Below, piece after piece: positions 1-11,976 of a stretch of 64,000 nucleotides of DNA. Numbering within the stretch: the first letter of the stretch is position 1; each line of letters starts with the position of its first letter. Both the position numbers and the translations under genes were made by a program. The notes under the pieces are model-generated. The model was not told the DNA's origin, did no database searches, and saw only the letters and a list, made by a program, of their open reading frames with translations. The DNA is from Micromonospora mirobrigensis (lineage in GTDB: Bacteria; Actinomycetota; Actinomycetes; Mycobacteriales; Micromonosporaceae): positions 217,116 to 281,115 of the forward strand of contig NZ_FMCX01000006.1 of the NCBI RefSeq assembly GCF_900091555.1, written 5' to 3'.

Positions 1-1333
<1,333 letters not shown>

Positions 1334-1345
<12 letters not shown>

Positions 1346-1377
1346 CGCCTTCTGCATAGCAGGGGCCCCCTCTTAAC
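1334..1377. repeat. Short Micromonospora-type repeat element overlapping the regulator's stop
   Basis: Two identical 13-nt copies of GCCCCCTCTTAAC lie at 1334-1346 and 1365-1377, joined by GCCTTCTGCATAGCAGGG. The first copy supplies the end of the AsnC-type gene, including its TAA. I recall very similar gene-end elements scattered in Micromonospora and Salinispora genomes, but I see no other copy in this window, so its dispersed nature is inferred from memory. Confidence 0.5.
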
Positions 1378-1433
1378 ACGGGCCGCCGCCAAGAAAGCGT
1401 GGCGACACGGCGGCGCGGGGACCGGACGGAGCG

Positions 1434-2906
1434 GTGATCGTCGCTACCGTGTGCGGTGTGAGGGGCCTAGGCGTACGCGGCTGGTTGCTGCTCGGGCTCG
1501 TCACCGTGATCGTGCTCGCCGCCACCGGCGTGTGGAACCCGTTCCCGCGGCTGTGGGACTGGGTCGACCGGAGCCAGCCGATCTCCGAGCCGGACGTGGT
1601 CTGGCAGCAGCGGGTCGGCGGCACCCCGCGCAGCGTCACCTTCGCCGGCGACACCGTGGTCGTCGAGCAGCGTACCCGGGTGGAGGCCCGCAGCCTGGCC
1701 ACCGGCGCGCAGCTCTGGGAGCGCAAGGCCGACTGGGCGGCGGTCGCCGGCGGCGGCCGGGACGCGGTCGTCGCGGTGGGCAAGCTGCTGGTCAAGGGGT
1801 ACGACCTGATCGACCCGACGACCGGGGTGGTCCGCCGCCACGACGACGACGCGGTGGCGGTCTGGACATACCGGAACCTGCTGCTGGACGCCCGCTGCGT
1901 GGCCGCCACCGACTGCACGCTGCGCGCCTGGGACCCGCGCGGGACCCGGCCGCTCTGGACGGCGTTCCTGCCCGGGGTGAGCACCGGGCTGCTCGCCGAC
2001 AACCCCAACCTGCTGGACAGCCGCCGGTTCACCGCCAACCGGATCGACGACGGGGTCGCCGGTCCCGAGGCGGCACCGCCGCTGCTGGGCTTCCCCGTCG
2101 ACGGCCGGGTGCACGTGGTGGACACCGCCACCGGCCGGGTCGTGCAGGACGTCCAGCCGGGGCGGGACGAGCGACTCGCCGTGATCGGCGGCCGGCTGCT
2201 GCGGATCACCGCCACCGCCCGGGACGGCGCCTGCTACTTCGTCCTCTCCGCCCGCGACCCGGCCACCGGGCAGGAGGTGTGGCGGCGGACCGGGGTCAAC
2301 CCGCGCACCTCCGACGATGGCGGCTGCGCCCAGCGGCAGGACCCGCTGGGTGCCCGCAACGTGCTGGTCGGCGTCGGCCCGGACGGCCGGGAGGCGGTCC
2401 TCGACGGGTACGACGGCCGGCTGCTCCTGGTCGACGCGGACGGCGAGAAGCTGCTCGCCGTCGACGACCGGTACGCGCTGGTCCGTTCCGCCGACAAGGA
2501 GTCGATCGCGGCCCGGGAGCTGGCCACCGGCCGGGGGCTGTGGAGCCGTCCGGTGCCCGGCAGGGCGGCCGCCGCGCTGACCCCGTACGCGGCCGTGCTG
2601 GTCACCGAGAAGCCGTCCCGGCTGGTGGCGCTCGACCCGCGTACCGGGCGGGAGCTGGCGGGGCTGCGCAGCTCGGCGAACGCGCTGGCGGTCGGGCCGA
2701 GCGGCATGATCATCGGTGAGGGGCGGGAGATCGGCTACGTCCGCTTCGGCGCCGGCGCGCCCGGCGACCCCGGTCCGCTCCCACCGGGCACCGACGGCGG
2801 CGGGGGCCCCGGCCCGGGCGGCTCCGACGGCGTACCCGGTCCCACGGGCAGCTGCGGCCCGAAGCGGGAGCTCTGCTACGAGCAGGACGACGACAAGGAC
2901 CGGTGA
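1434..2906 (+). CDS. Membrane-anchored PQQ-like beta-propeller protein
   Basis: About 490 residues with one N-terminal membrane segment ([17 protein letters not shown]) and an extracytoplasmic beta-propeller built from PQQ-enzyme-like repeats: [44 protein letters not shown] and PRTGRELAG. The tail from about residue 440 is rich in Gly and Pro and has two Cys ([11 protein letters not shown]). Such proteins are usually protein-interaction scaffolds; no catalytic residue is visible. The start is uncertain: GTG at 1434 gives the longest frame but its purine tract is only 2 nt away; GTG at 1449 or 1458 is possible. The gene ends 67 bp before the fumarase. Confidence 0.75.
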   Translation: MIVATVCGVRGLGVRGWLLLGLVTVIVLAATGVWNPFPRLWDWVDRSQPISEPDVVWQQRVGGTPRSVTFAGDTVVVEQRTRVEARSLATGAQLWERKADWAAVAGGGRDAVVAVGKLLVKGYDLIDPTTGVVRRHDDDAVAVWTYRNLLLDARCVAATDCTLRAWDPRGTRPLWTAFLPGVSTGLLADNPNLLDSRRFTANRIDDGVAGPEAAPPLLGFPVDGRVHVVDTATGRVVQDVQPGRDERLAVIGGRLLRITATARDGACYFVLSARDPATGQEVWRRTGVNPRTSDDGGCAQRQDPLGARNVLVGVGPDGREAVLDGYDGRLLLVDADGEKLLAVDDRYALVRSADKESIAARELATGRGLWSRPVPGRAAAALTPYAAVLVTEKPSRLVALDPRTGRELAGLRSSANALAVGPSGMIIGEGREIGYVRFGAGAPGDPGPLPPGTDGGGGPGPGGSDGVPGPTGSCGPKRELCYEQDDDKDR

Positions 2907-2973
2907 GAGCGGCGTCCCACCACCCACCCGGCGGGTGCCACCGATCGACCGGTCTGCCCTAGGCTTTCCGCTC

Positions 2974-4641
<1,668 letters not shown>

Positions 4642-4657
4642 GCTCCGACGTACGCGA

Positions 4658-4691
4658 GAAGAGGCGTCGGGCTGCGGCCCGGCGCCTCTTC
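4658..4691 (+). terminator. Strong intrinsic hairpin after the class I fumarase
   Basis: A 15-bp stem (GAAGAGGCG TC GGGC against GCCC GG CGCCTCTTC, one G-U pair) closes a 4-nt TGCG loop, 16 bp after the fumarase stop. There is no T-tract, which is common for actinobacterial terminators. Confidence 0.8.
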
Positions 4692-4880
4692 GTCATGTCG
4701 CGCATCGACATCGGTGCGCCCACCCCGGAGTGACCCGGAGGGGCGCACCGCCCCCGTCGGATGCCGTGACCGACAACCGGATCGAGTGTCCGACCCGCTG
4801 CCCCCGTTCCGCTATCGGATCGCTATCGCCTGAGCGGGTCCGCCGGGACGGTCCGGTCTACCCTGCGGGGGTACGTACAA

Positions 4881-4904
4881 CGGGGGACACGGGGGACACG
4901 GGGA
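4881..4904 (+). repeat. Tandem 9-bp G-rich repeat in the leader of the SARP gene
   Basis: CGGGGGACA occurs twice in tandem (4881-4898) followed by a partial CGGGGA that doubles as the ribosome binding site of the gene at 4909. Repeated purine tracts could allow alternative Shine-Dalgarno pairing; this is inference. Confidence 0.5.
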
Positions 4905-4908
4905 GCAG

Positions 4909-7890
4909 ATGCGATTCGGGATACTGGGACCGCTGCGGGTCGGTGGGGGCGAGGCGACCATCACCGCAGGTAGGGACCGTGTCGTCCTGGCCATGCTGCT
5001 GTCCCGGGCCGGCCGCGTCGTCCCCGTCGAGGAGTTGATCGACGCGGTCTGGGAGGACCGGCCGCCGGCCACCGCCCGCGCCCAGCTCCAGAGTTGTGTG
5101 TCGCGTTTGCGACAACGCCTCACGTTGCTCGGCCTGCCCCCGGAAACCATCGTGACCGACCCGGTGGGCTACGGCGTACGGATCGAGCCGACCGACCTGG
5201 ACTTCGAGGTCTTCACCCGGCGGGTCGAGGCGGCCCGCGCGGTTGCCGCCGCCGGGCAGCCCGCCGAGGCGCGCCGGCACTACCGCGAGGCGCTCGCCCT
5301 GTGGCGGGGCCCGGCGTTCGCCGGGATCGCCAGCCGGAGCATCCAACGGCGGGCGCAGGCCCTCGACGAGCAGCGACTGACCGCGCTGGAGGAGTGCGTC
5401 GACGTCGAACTGCGGCTCCGGCGGGCCGCCGACCTGGTGGACGAGCTGACCGAGAGCGTCGAGCGGCACCCGCTGCGGGAACGGCTCCGCGGGCAGTTGA
5501 TGCTGGCCCTGTCGGCGCTCGGCCGGCAGGCCGACGCCCTCACCGTCTACCGGGAGGGCCGGCGCCTCTACGCCGAGGAGCTGGGCATCGAGCCGGGCGC
5601 GGCGTTGCAGGAGCTGCACCAGCGGATACTGGCCGGTGACCTGGCATCCGGGGGCGTCGACAGCCGTACGACGGGGCCGGTGCGCGCGCTGCCACGGGCG
5701 ATCAACGACTTCACCGGGCGGCAGCAGACCATGGCCCGGCTGGTCAAGGAGATCGAGGAGGACGCCGCCCGGATCCAGCTGATCGACGGCATGGCGGGCA
5801 GCGGCAAGACGACCCTCGCGGTGCACGTGGCGACCGCGCTGGCCGACCGCTACCCGGACGCGCACCTCTTCATCGACCTGCACGGGCACAGTGAGCGCAG
5901 CCCGTTGCCGACCGGCGCGGCGGTGGCCACGCTGCTGCGCCAGCTCGGGGTGCCGGCGGAGCGGATGCCGTTGGAGCTGGACGAGCGGCTCGCCCTGTGG
6001 CGCAGCGAGCTGGCCGGCCGGCGGGCCCTGGTGGTGCTCGACAACGCCGCCAGCGCCGACCAGGTGGCGCCGATGCTGCCGAACGGGCCGGACTGCCTGG
6101 TGCTGATCACCAGCCGCCGCCGGCTGGTCGGCCTGGACGAGGGGCGACCGTCCTCGCTGCCGGTGCTGGACCCGGAGGAGGCCGTCGAGCTGCTCGGTCG
6201 GGTGGCCGGCGAGGAACGGGTCACCGCCGAGCCGGAGGCCGCCGCCGAGGTGGCCCGGCGCTGCGGCTACCTGCCGCTCGCCATCCGGCTGGCCGGCGCC
6301 CGGCTGGCCCACCGGCCCCGCTGGCGGGTCGCCGACCTGGCCGAGCGGCTGGCCGCCGGGGCGGGACCACTGGCCGAACTCGTCGCCGGCCAGCGCTCGG
6401 TCGGGCAGGCGTTCGCGCTGTCGTACGCCCAGGTGTCGCCGGACGCGCAGCGGATGTTCCGGCTGCTGGGCCTGCACCCGGGGGTACGGTTCGACAACCG
6501 GGTCGCCGCCGCGCTGGCCGAGCGTTCCCTGCCCGACACCCAGGACCTGCTCGACGAGCTGGTCGACGCGCACCTGGCGGAGGAGGCCGAGCCGGGCCGC
6601 TACCGGCTGCACGACCTGATCCGGGAGTACGCCCGCCTGCTGCTGGCCGAGCCCGGACACGCGGCCGAGCGCCGGGCCGCAGTGGACCGGCTGCTGGAAT
6701 ACCACCTCCAGGGTGCGGCGGAGTTGGAGCGGCGGACCCAGGGGGCCAGCAACCAGTTGGTGCTGCGACTGCCCGAGCCGGCGCGGCCGGACCTGGTCGC
6801 CGCCTGCGCGGCACAGGGGCGCGGCTGGTTCGACGAGAACCGGGCCACCCTGATCGCCCTGGCCCGCCTCGCGGAGGAGGAGGGCTTCCCCCGCTACTGC
6901 TGGCAGCTGGCCCGGGTCTGCTGGCGCGGCCAGTTCGACGGGGGTCACCTGGAGGACCTGATCGAGATGCACACGGTCGGCCGGCGGGCGGCCGAAGGAG
7001 CGGGCGACGAGGAGGCCGTCGCCACCATGCTCAACTACCTCGCGTCGGCGTACTACCGGTTGGCCCGCTTCTCCGAGGCGATCCGGCTGATGGAGACCGC
7101 TCTGGTGCTCTGGCGCGGGCTGGGCCTGGACCGGGAGGTGAGCAACACGCTGGGCAATCTCGGGAACGCGCACGCGGCCAACGGCGACATCCGGCGGGGC
7201 GAGGAATACTACGCCGCCTCGGCTCAGCTCTTCCGCCGTCCGGGTGAGCTGGGCCCGTTCACCAACCTGCTCAACAACCTCTCCTTCGCTCTGTTCTCCG
7301 CCGGGCGGTACGACGAGGCGCTGCGGATGAGCCGCCGGCACCTGCAGCTGGCCCGGCAGACCCAGGACATCCGCCAGGTGGGGCACGCGCTCGGGCACCT
7401 GGGGATGATCCGGCACCGGATGGGTGACGTGGGCCCGGCGCGTCGGCTGCTGCGGCTGGCCGTCACCCTCAAGCGGCGGTCCGGCAACCGTTACGGCGAG
7501 GCGGAGGCGCTCAACGAGATCGGCCTGATGGAACTTCAGGGTGGTCGTCCGGAGCGGGCCGCCGCCCTGCACCGGCAGGCGCTGGCGGCGATGGTGGAGG
7601 TTGGCGACCGGATCGGTCAGTGCGCCTCCCGCAATCTGCTGGCCCGGGCGATCCTGGACGGGGGAGATGTCACCAGCGCGCTTGACCTGCACCGCCGGGT
7701 GCTCGCCGACGCCACCCGGCTGGGCGCCCGGTACGAGCAGGCCCGGGCGCTGGACGGCATCGCCCGCTGCCTGCTGCCGACCGATCCCGCCGCGGCCCGC
7801 TCGCACTGGAAGCGGGCGCTGACGCTGTTCCGCCAGGTCGAGTCGCCGGACGGGCGTGAGGTGGAACGACTGCTGGCCGAGGTGGACTGA
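4909..7890 (+). CDS. AfsR/SARP-type regulator with BTAD, NB-ARC and TPR domains
   Basis: 993-residue cytoplasmic signal-integrating transcription activator. Residues 1-95 form the OmpR-like winged helix of SARPs ([28 protein letters not shown]). Residues about 96-243 are the bacterial transcriptional activator domain ([25 protein letters not shown]). Then comes an NB-ARC ATPase with Walker [10 protein letters not shown] near 294, Walker B ALVVLDNA near 373 and [11 protein letters not shown]. The last 300 residues are TPR repeats ([20 protein letters not shown]). The layout matches AfsR of Streptomyces, known for control of secondary metabolism, but no biosynthetic cluster adjoins; the neighbours are fumarases. 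ATG follows a GGGGA tract. Confidence 0.9.
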   Translation: MRFGILGPLRVGGGEATITAGRDRVVLAMLLSRAGRVVPVEELIDAVWEDRPPATARAQLQSCVSRLRQRLTLLGLPPETIVTDPVGYGVRIEPTDLDFEVFTRRVEAARAVAAAGQPAEARRHYREALALWRGPAFAGIASRSIQRRAQALDEQRLTALEECVDVELRLRRAADLVDELTESVERHPLRERLRGQLMLALSALGRQADALTVYREGRRLYAEELGIEPGAALQELHQRILAGDLASGGVDSRTTGPVRALPRAINDFTGRQQTMARLVKEIEEDAARIQLIDGMAGSGKTTLAVHVATALADRYPDAHLFIDLHGHSERSPLPTGAAVATLLRQLGVPAERMPLELDERLALWRSELAGRRALVVLDNAASADQVAPMLPNGPDCLVLITSRRRLVGLDEGRPSSLPVLDPEEAVELLGRVAGEERVTAEPEAAAEVARRCGYLPLAIRLAGARLAHRPRWRVADLAERLAAGAGPLAELVAGQRSVGQAFALSYAQVSPDAQRMFRLLGLHPGVRFDNRVAAALAERSLPDTQDLLDELVDAHLAEEAEPGRYRLHDLIREYARLLLAEPGHAAERRAAVDRLLEYHLQGAAELERRTQGASNQLVLRLPEPARPDLVAACAAQGRGWFDENRATLIALARLAEEEGFPRYCWQLARVCWRGQFDGGHLEDLIEMHTVGRRAAEGAGDEEAVATMLNYLASAYYRLARFSEAIRLMETALVLWRGLGLDREVSNTLGNLGNAHAANGDIRRGEEYYAASAQLFRRPGELGPFTNLLNNLSFALFSAGRYDEALRMSRRHLQLARQTQDIRQVGHALGHLGMIRHRMGDVGPARRLLRLAVTLKRRSGNRYGEAEALNEIGLMELQGGRPERAAALHRQALAAMVEVGDRIGQCASRNLLARAILDGGDVTSALDLHRRVLADATRLGARYEQARALDGIARCLLPTDPAAARSHWKRALTLFRQVESPDGREVERLLAEVD

Positions 7891-7925
7891 GCGATCATCT
7901 GCGGTCCGGCCGGAGGCGCGGCAGG

Positions 7926-9335
7926 ATGGTACGCGTGACGACTCCAGAGGCGACCGGTTACCGGATCGAACGCGACTCGATGGGCGAGGTGGAGGTGCCC
8001 GCCGAGGCGCTGTGGCGGGCCCAGACGCAGCGGGCGGTGCAGAACTTTCCGATCTCCGGGCGGGGCATCGAACCGGCCCAGATCAAGGCGCTGGCCCAGA
8101 TCAAGGGGGCGGCGGCGCAGGTCAACGGCGAGCTGGGAGTGATTGGCGCGGACGTGGCCGCCGCGATCGCCGCCGCCGCCGCGCACGTGGCCGACGGCGG
8201 GTACGACGACCAGTTCCCGATCGACGTGTTCCAGACCGGCTCGGGCACCTCGTCCAACATGAACACCAACGAGGTGATCGCCACCCTGGCCGGCCGGGAG
8301 CTGGGCCGCGACGTGCACCCGAACGACGACGTGAACGCCTCGCAGTCCAGCAACGACGTCTTCCCGTCCTCGATCCACCTGGCCGCCACCCAGTTCGTGG
8401 TGGAGGACCTGATCCCGTCGCTGAAGCACCTGGCCGGGGCGCTGGAGGAGAAGGCCGCCGAGTTCGAGACGGTGGTGAAGGCGGGGCGTACCCACCTGAT
8501 GGACGCCACCCCGGTCACCCTGGGCCAGGAGTTCGGCGGGTACGCCGCCCAGGTCCGCTACGGCGTGCAGCGGCTGGAGTCGGCGCTGCCCCGGCTGGCC
8601 GAGCTGCCGCTGGGTGGCACCGCCGTGGGCACCGGCATCAACACCCCGCTCGGCTTCGCCGGGAAGGTGATCGAGCGGCTGCGGGAGTCCACCGGACTGC
8701 CGCTCACCGAGGCCCGCAACCACTTCGAGGCGCAGGGCGCCCGGGACGCGCTGGTGGAGACGTCCGGGCAGCTCCGCACCATCGCGGTCGGCCTCTACAA
8801 GGTGGCCAACGACATCCGCTGGATGGGCTCCGGCCCCCGCGCCGGCCTGCGGGAGCTGCGCATCCCCGACCTCCAGCCCGGCTCGTCGATCATGCCGGGG
8901 AAGGTGAACCCGGTGGTCGCCGAGGCGATGCGGCAGGTCTGCGCCCAGGTGATCGGCAACGACGCGGCGGTCGCCTTCGCCGGCACCCAGGGCGACTTCG
9001 AGCTGAACGTCATGCTGCCGGTGATGGGACGCAACCTGCTGGAGTCGATCAAGCTGCTGGCGGCGTCGAGCCGGCTCTTCGCCGACCGCCTGGTGGTCGG
9101 CCTGGTCGCGGACGCCGAGGTCTGCCTGGCGTACGCCGAGGGCTCGCCGTCGATCGTCACGCCGCTCAACCGCCACCTCGGGTACGACGAGGCTGCCTCG
9201 ATCGCCAAGGAGGCGCTGGCGAAGCAGGTGTCGATCCGTGAGGTGGTCATCTCCCGGGGGCACGTCGACTCGGGCAAGCTGACCGAGACCCAGCTCGACG
9301 AGGCCCTCGACCTCCTCCGGATGACCCACCCCTGA
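7926..9335 (+). CDS. fumC: Class II fumarate hydratase
   Basis: 469-residue homotetrameric, oxygen-stable fumarase of the TCA cycle, in the aspartase/fumarase superfamily. Visible hallmarks are [17 protein letters not shown], the substrate-binding [12 protein letters not shown], the catalytic-His segment [18 protein letters not shown] and the mobile loop signature [11 protein letters not shown] near residues 319-329. ATG at 7926 has GGAGG 9 nt upstream; GTG at 7935 is an alternative. It starts 35 bp after the SARP gene. Having FumC beside an iron-sulfur fumarase suggests switching with iron or oxidative stress, as known in E. coli; the switch here is inference. Confidence 0.96.
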   Translation: MVRVTTPEATGYRIERDSMGEVEVPAEALWRAQTQRAVQNFPISGRGIEPAQIKALAQIKGAAAQVNGELGVIGADVAAAIAAAAAHVADGGYDDQFPIDVFQTGSGTSSNMNTNEVIATLAGRELGRDVHPNDDVNASQSSNDVFPSSIHLAATQFVVEDLIPSLKHLAGALEEKAAEFETVVKAGRTHLMDATPVTLGQEFGGYAAQVRYGVQRLESALPRLAELPLGGTAVGTGINTPLGFAGKVIERLRESTGLPLTEARNHFEAQGARDALVETSGQLRTIAVGLYKVANDIRWMGSGPRAGLRELRIPDLQPGSSIMPGKVNPVVAEAMRQVCAQVIGNDAAVAFAGTQGDFELNVMLPVMGRNLLESIKLLAASSRLFADRLVVGLVADAEVCLAYAEGSPSIVTPLNRHLGYDEAASIAKEALAKQVSIREVVISRGHVDSGKLTETQLDEALDLLRMTHP

Positions 9336-9389
9336 CCCGTTTCCGGGGCGACGGGTGGCCTCTTCGCCGGAACGCTTGGCCTCCGGGTT

Positions 9390-9557
9390 TGGGAGGCGAT
9401 CCTCAGCGAGGCGTCGAACGACCAGTGCGTCGAGGTGGCGGACCTGGCCGGTGTGGTCGGGGTGCGGGACAGCAAGGACCCGGACGGACCCGTCCTGGCC
9501 TTCGAGGCGTACTCGTGGCGGCTCTTCGTGGCGGCGGTGCCGAGCGGGCGCGGTTAA
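9390..9557 (+). pseudogene. 5'-truncated DUF397 gene remnant
   Basis: In the frame ending with TAA at 9555-9557 the DNA encodes a clear DUF397 core: CVEVADLAGVVGVRDSKD, then PDGPVLAFEAYSWRLFVAA. Intact DUF397 proteins are about 60-75 residues and start with a short Trp-Arg-Lys-Ser-Ser stretch. Here only VWEAILSEASNDQ precedes the core, and the frame back to the fumC stop (9333-9335) contains no ATG, GTG or TTG. DUF397 genes normally follow an XRE-type regulator, which is missing. The simplest reading is a decayed fragment; translational read-through from fumC is less likely. Confidence 0.7.
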
Positions 9558-9597
9558 CCGGTCGCCCGGCGGGCGCCGGCCCGGCATCATCGACGGC

Positions 9598-10170
9598 GTG
9601 ACCGGGGACGTGCTGCTGGAGACCGCGCGGCTGCGGCTGCGCCGGTTCACCGCCGACGACGTGGACCTGCTGGTCGACCTGGACGGCGACCCGGAGGTGA
9701 TGGCCTTCCTCACCGGTGGGGCGCCGACCCCGGCTGCCGTGGTCCGGGACGAGCAGGTGCCGCGGATCGTCGCCGGCTACGACCGCCATCCGGGTCTCGG
9801 GCGGTGGGCCGCGCTCGACCGGGCGAGCGGGGAGTTTCTGGGCTGGTTCGCGCTGGACCCGTCCGACGACGGTACGGAGGCGGAGCTGGGCTACCGGCTG
9901 CGGCGGCCGGCGTGGGGCCGGGGCCTGGCCACCGAGGGGTCGCGGGCGCTGGTGCGGCACGCCTTCTCCTCGGCCGGGGTGCGGCGGGTGTGGGCGCAGA
10001 CGATGGCGGTCAACGCGCGGTCCCGTTCGGTCCTGGCGAAGGCGGGCCTGCGACACGTGCGCACCTTCCACCTGCACTTCGACGACCCGATCCCGGGGAC
10101 CGAGCACGGTGAGGTGGAGTACGAGCTGCTCAGGGGCGACTGGCGGCCTTCCGCGCCCGGTACGCGCTGA
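9598..10170 (+). CDS. GNAT family N-acetyltransferase
   Basis: 190-residue acetyl-CoA-dependent acetyltransferase of the RimJ/RimL-like branch. ETARLRLRRFTADDVD opens the fold, LGYRLRRPAWGRGLATEGS is the acetyl-CoA binding motif A, and NARSRSVLAKAGLRHV is the typical motif B helix. The substrate cannot be told. GTG at 9598 is chosen because the conserved N-terminus begins there; the upstream extension is the unrelated DUF397 region in another frame. Its last 41 bp overlap the convergent CGNR gene. Confidence 0.85.
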   Translation: MTGDVLLETARLRLRRFTADDVDLLVDLDGDPEVMAFLTGGAPTPAAVVRDEQVPRIVAGYDRHPGLGRWAALDRASGEFLGWFALDPSDDGTEAELGYRLRRPAWGRGLATEGSRALVRHAFSSAGVRRVWAQTMAVNARSRSVLAKAGLRHVRTFHLHFDDPIPGTEHGEVEYELLRGDWRPSAPGTR

Positions 10171-10675
10171 CCGCGGCCCGGTTGCCGCAGGCGGCCTCGC
10201 AGAACCGCCGGGAGCGGTTCTTGGAGAGGTCGACCAGCACGCCGTCGCAGTCGGGGCGGGCGCAGCGACGCAGCCGGCCCAGCTCGCCGCTGCGGACCAG
10301 GTCGGCGAGGGCCATCGCCGCCTCGACCGCCATCCGGGTGGCCAGCGGGGCGTCGCGCGGCACCGCGTGCAGGTGGTACGGGTGCTCGTCGTGCCGGATC
10401 AGCTGGGGCAGCGCGGACGCGTCGCGGAGCAGGGCGTTGATGATCTCCACGGTCTCGTCCTCGTCCGCGTGCCAGATGCGGCGCAACCGGGGTCGCAGGG
10501 CGCGTATCGACCGCAGCTCGGCCTCGGTGTGCTCATGCCGGCCGCTCCAGTTGTGGGCGGTGAAGAACGCGTCCAGCGCGGCGACGTCGGGCAGCCCCTC
10601 GGCGTCGGCGCTGTCGGTGTTGACCAGCGCGGCGGCGGCGAGCAGCCCACATTCCGTGTCATGGGCAAAGAGCAA
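10130..10675 (-). CDS. CGNR zinc finger regulator (ABATE-type N-domain)
   Basis: 181-residue putative stress-response regulator. The N-terminal region (LAAAALVNTDSADAEGLPD, then TEAELRSIRALRPRLRRIW) resembles the ABATE domain. The C-terminus is the CGNR zinc finger, RRCARPDCDGVLVD followed by RRFCEAACGNRAAVSAYR, with four zinc-ligand Cys and the name-giving CGNR. It is divergent from an EamA exporter across 80 bp, a recurring pairing in actinobacteria, so it probably controls that exporter. Convergent overlap with the GNAT gene. Confidence 0.88.
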   Translation of the reverse strand: MLFAHDTECGLLAAAALVNTDSADAEGLPDVAALDAFFTAHNWSGRHEHTEAELRSIRALRPRLRRIWHADEDETVEIINALLRDASALPQLIRHDEHPYHLHAVPRDAPLATRMAVEAAMALADLVRSGELGRLRRCARPDCDGVLVDLSKNRSRRFCEAACGNRAAVSAYRARKAASRP

Positions 10676-10755
10676 CTTGACTCCTGTCGAGGCCGGCCTC
10701 TAGCGTCATCAGTGTAAGCCTAGTTCGGTCATGACAGCCTCGTCGAGGAGTGCCG

Positions 10756-11718
10756 ATGCATCCACGTCCCGCCGCCGGTACCGGCCTGCTGTTGGCGTTG
10801 CTCTCGGCCGTCACCTTCGCGACCTCGGGCACCTTCGCCCGCTCGCTGATCGAGGCCGGCTGGTCCGCCGAGGCGGTGGTGGTCGCCCGGGTCGGCATCG
10901 CCGCCCTGGTGCTGCTCGGACCCGCCGCGGTGGCGCTGCGCGGCCGTTGGCACGTGTTGCGCCGCAACCTCGGCCCGGTCACCGTGTTCGGTCTGCTCGG
11001 GGTGGCGCTGGCCCAGGCCTGCTTCTTCAACGCCGTCCGCTACCTGCCGGTCGGCGTGGCCCTGCTGCTGGAATACCTCGGCATCATCCTCGTGGTGGGC
11101 TGGATGTGGGCGGTCCACGGCCACCGCCCGCGCCGGCTCACCGTGGTCGGATCGGTGGCGGCGCTGGCCGGGTTGGCGTTCGTGCTCGACCTGACCGGCG
11201 CCGGCCGGCTGGACCCGGTGGGCGTGTGCTGGGGGCTCGGCGCCGCGGTCGGCCTGGCCGGCTACTTCGTGCTCGCCGGCCGGGTCGACGAGAGGCTGCC
11301 CTCGGTGACCATGGCCGGCGGCGGCATGGCCGTCGGCGCTGCCGTGCTCGCCCTGCTCGGACTGGTCGGGGTGTTGCCGCTGCACGCCAGCTTCGGGGCG
11401 GTCACCTTCGCCGGGCGGCAGACCAGCTGGCTGGTGCCGATCGCCGGGCTCGCCCTGATCGCGGCGGTGGTCGCCTACCTGGCCGGGATCGCCGCCACCC
11501 GGGTCCTGGGCTCCCGGCTCGCGTCGTTCGTCGGGCTGACCGAGGTGATGTTCGCGGTGCTGATCGCCTGGGTGTTCCTCGGTGAACTGCCCACGGTCGT
11601 GCAGCTGCTCGGTGGCGCGCTGATCGTCGCCGGGGTGGCGCTGGTCCGCCTCGACGAGTTGCGCACGGCACCCACCAACCGGGTCGAGGAGCGCACCGAC
11701 CAGCCCGCCCTGACCTGA
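10756..11718 (+). CDS. EamA/RhaT family drug-metabolite transporter
   Basis: 320-residue inner membrane exporter with ten hydrophobic segments in two five-helix EamA halves. LLLALLSAVTFATSGTFA opens the first half; LASFVGLTEVMFAVLIAW and FLGELPTVVQLLGGALIV are the conserved end of the second. The substrate is unknown. ATG at 10756 is preferred over the in-frame GTG at 10750 because GAGGAG sits 5 nt before it. The divergent CGNR gene is the likely regulator. Confidence 0.9.
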   Translation: MHPRPAAGTGLLLALLSAVTFATSGTFARSLIEAGWSAEAVVVARVGIAALVLLGPAAVALRGRWHVLRRNLGPVTVFGLLGVALAQACFFNAVRYLPVGVALLLEYLGIILVVGWMWAVHGHRPRRLTVVGSVAALAGLAFVLDLTGAGRLDPVGVCWGLGAAVGLAGYFVLAGRVDERLPSVTMAGGGMAVGAAVLALLGLVGVLPLHASFGAVTFAGRQTSWLVPIAGLALIAAVVAYLAGIAATRVLGSRLASFVGLTEVMFAVLIAWVFLGELPTVVQLLGGALIVAGVALVRLDELRTAPTNRVEERTDQPALT

Positions 11719-11976
11719 CCCGCGGCGCGGCCCGGCGTTCAATCCTCGACGCATGGGTTTCCTGGCGCTGCGATCCTCGCGCAGCGTAGTTTGCGTGGCT
11801 GCCGTGTCCACTTCGGGGGTTATGGCATTTCTGCTGCTCACGGGCGGTGTGCGGGTCGAAAGTCCCTGGCGCCCACGGCATCTTCGGAGTTGTCTTGCTA
11901 CGAAGAGTCACATTGAGCGTGGACCGCTGCCCGGGGGGAGCCGGAAGGCCGTCGGTGCGCGCGGGGAGGAGCAGTC

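Noticed and set aside
4858-7806. 982-residue reverse-strand frame antisense to the SARP regulator
   Set aside because: No domain signature, composition of a frame shadow.
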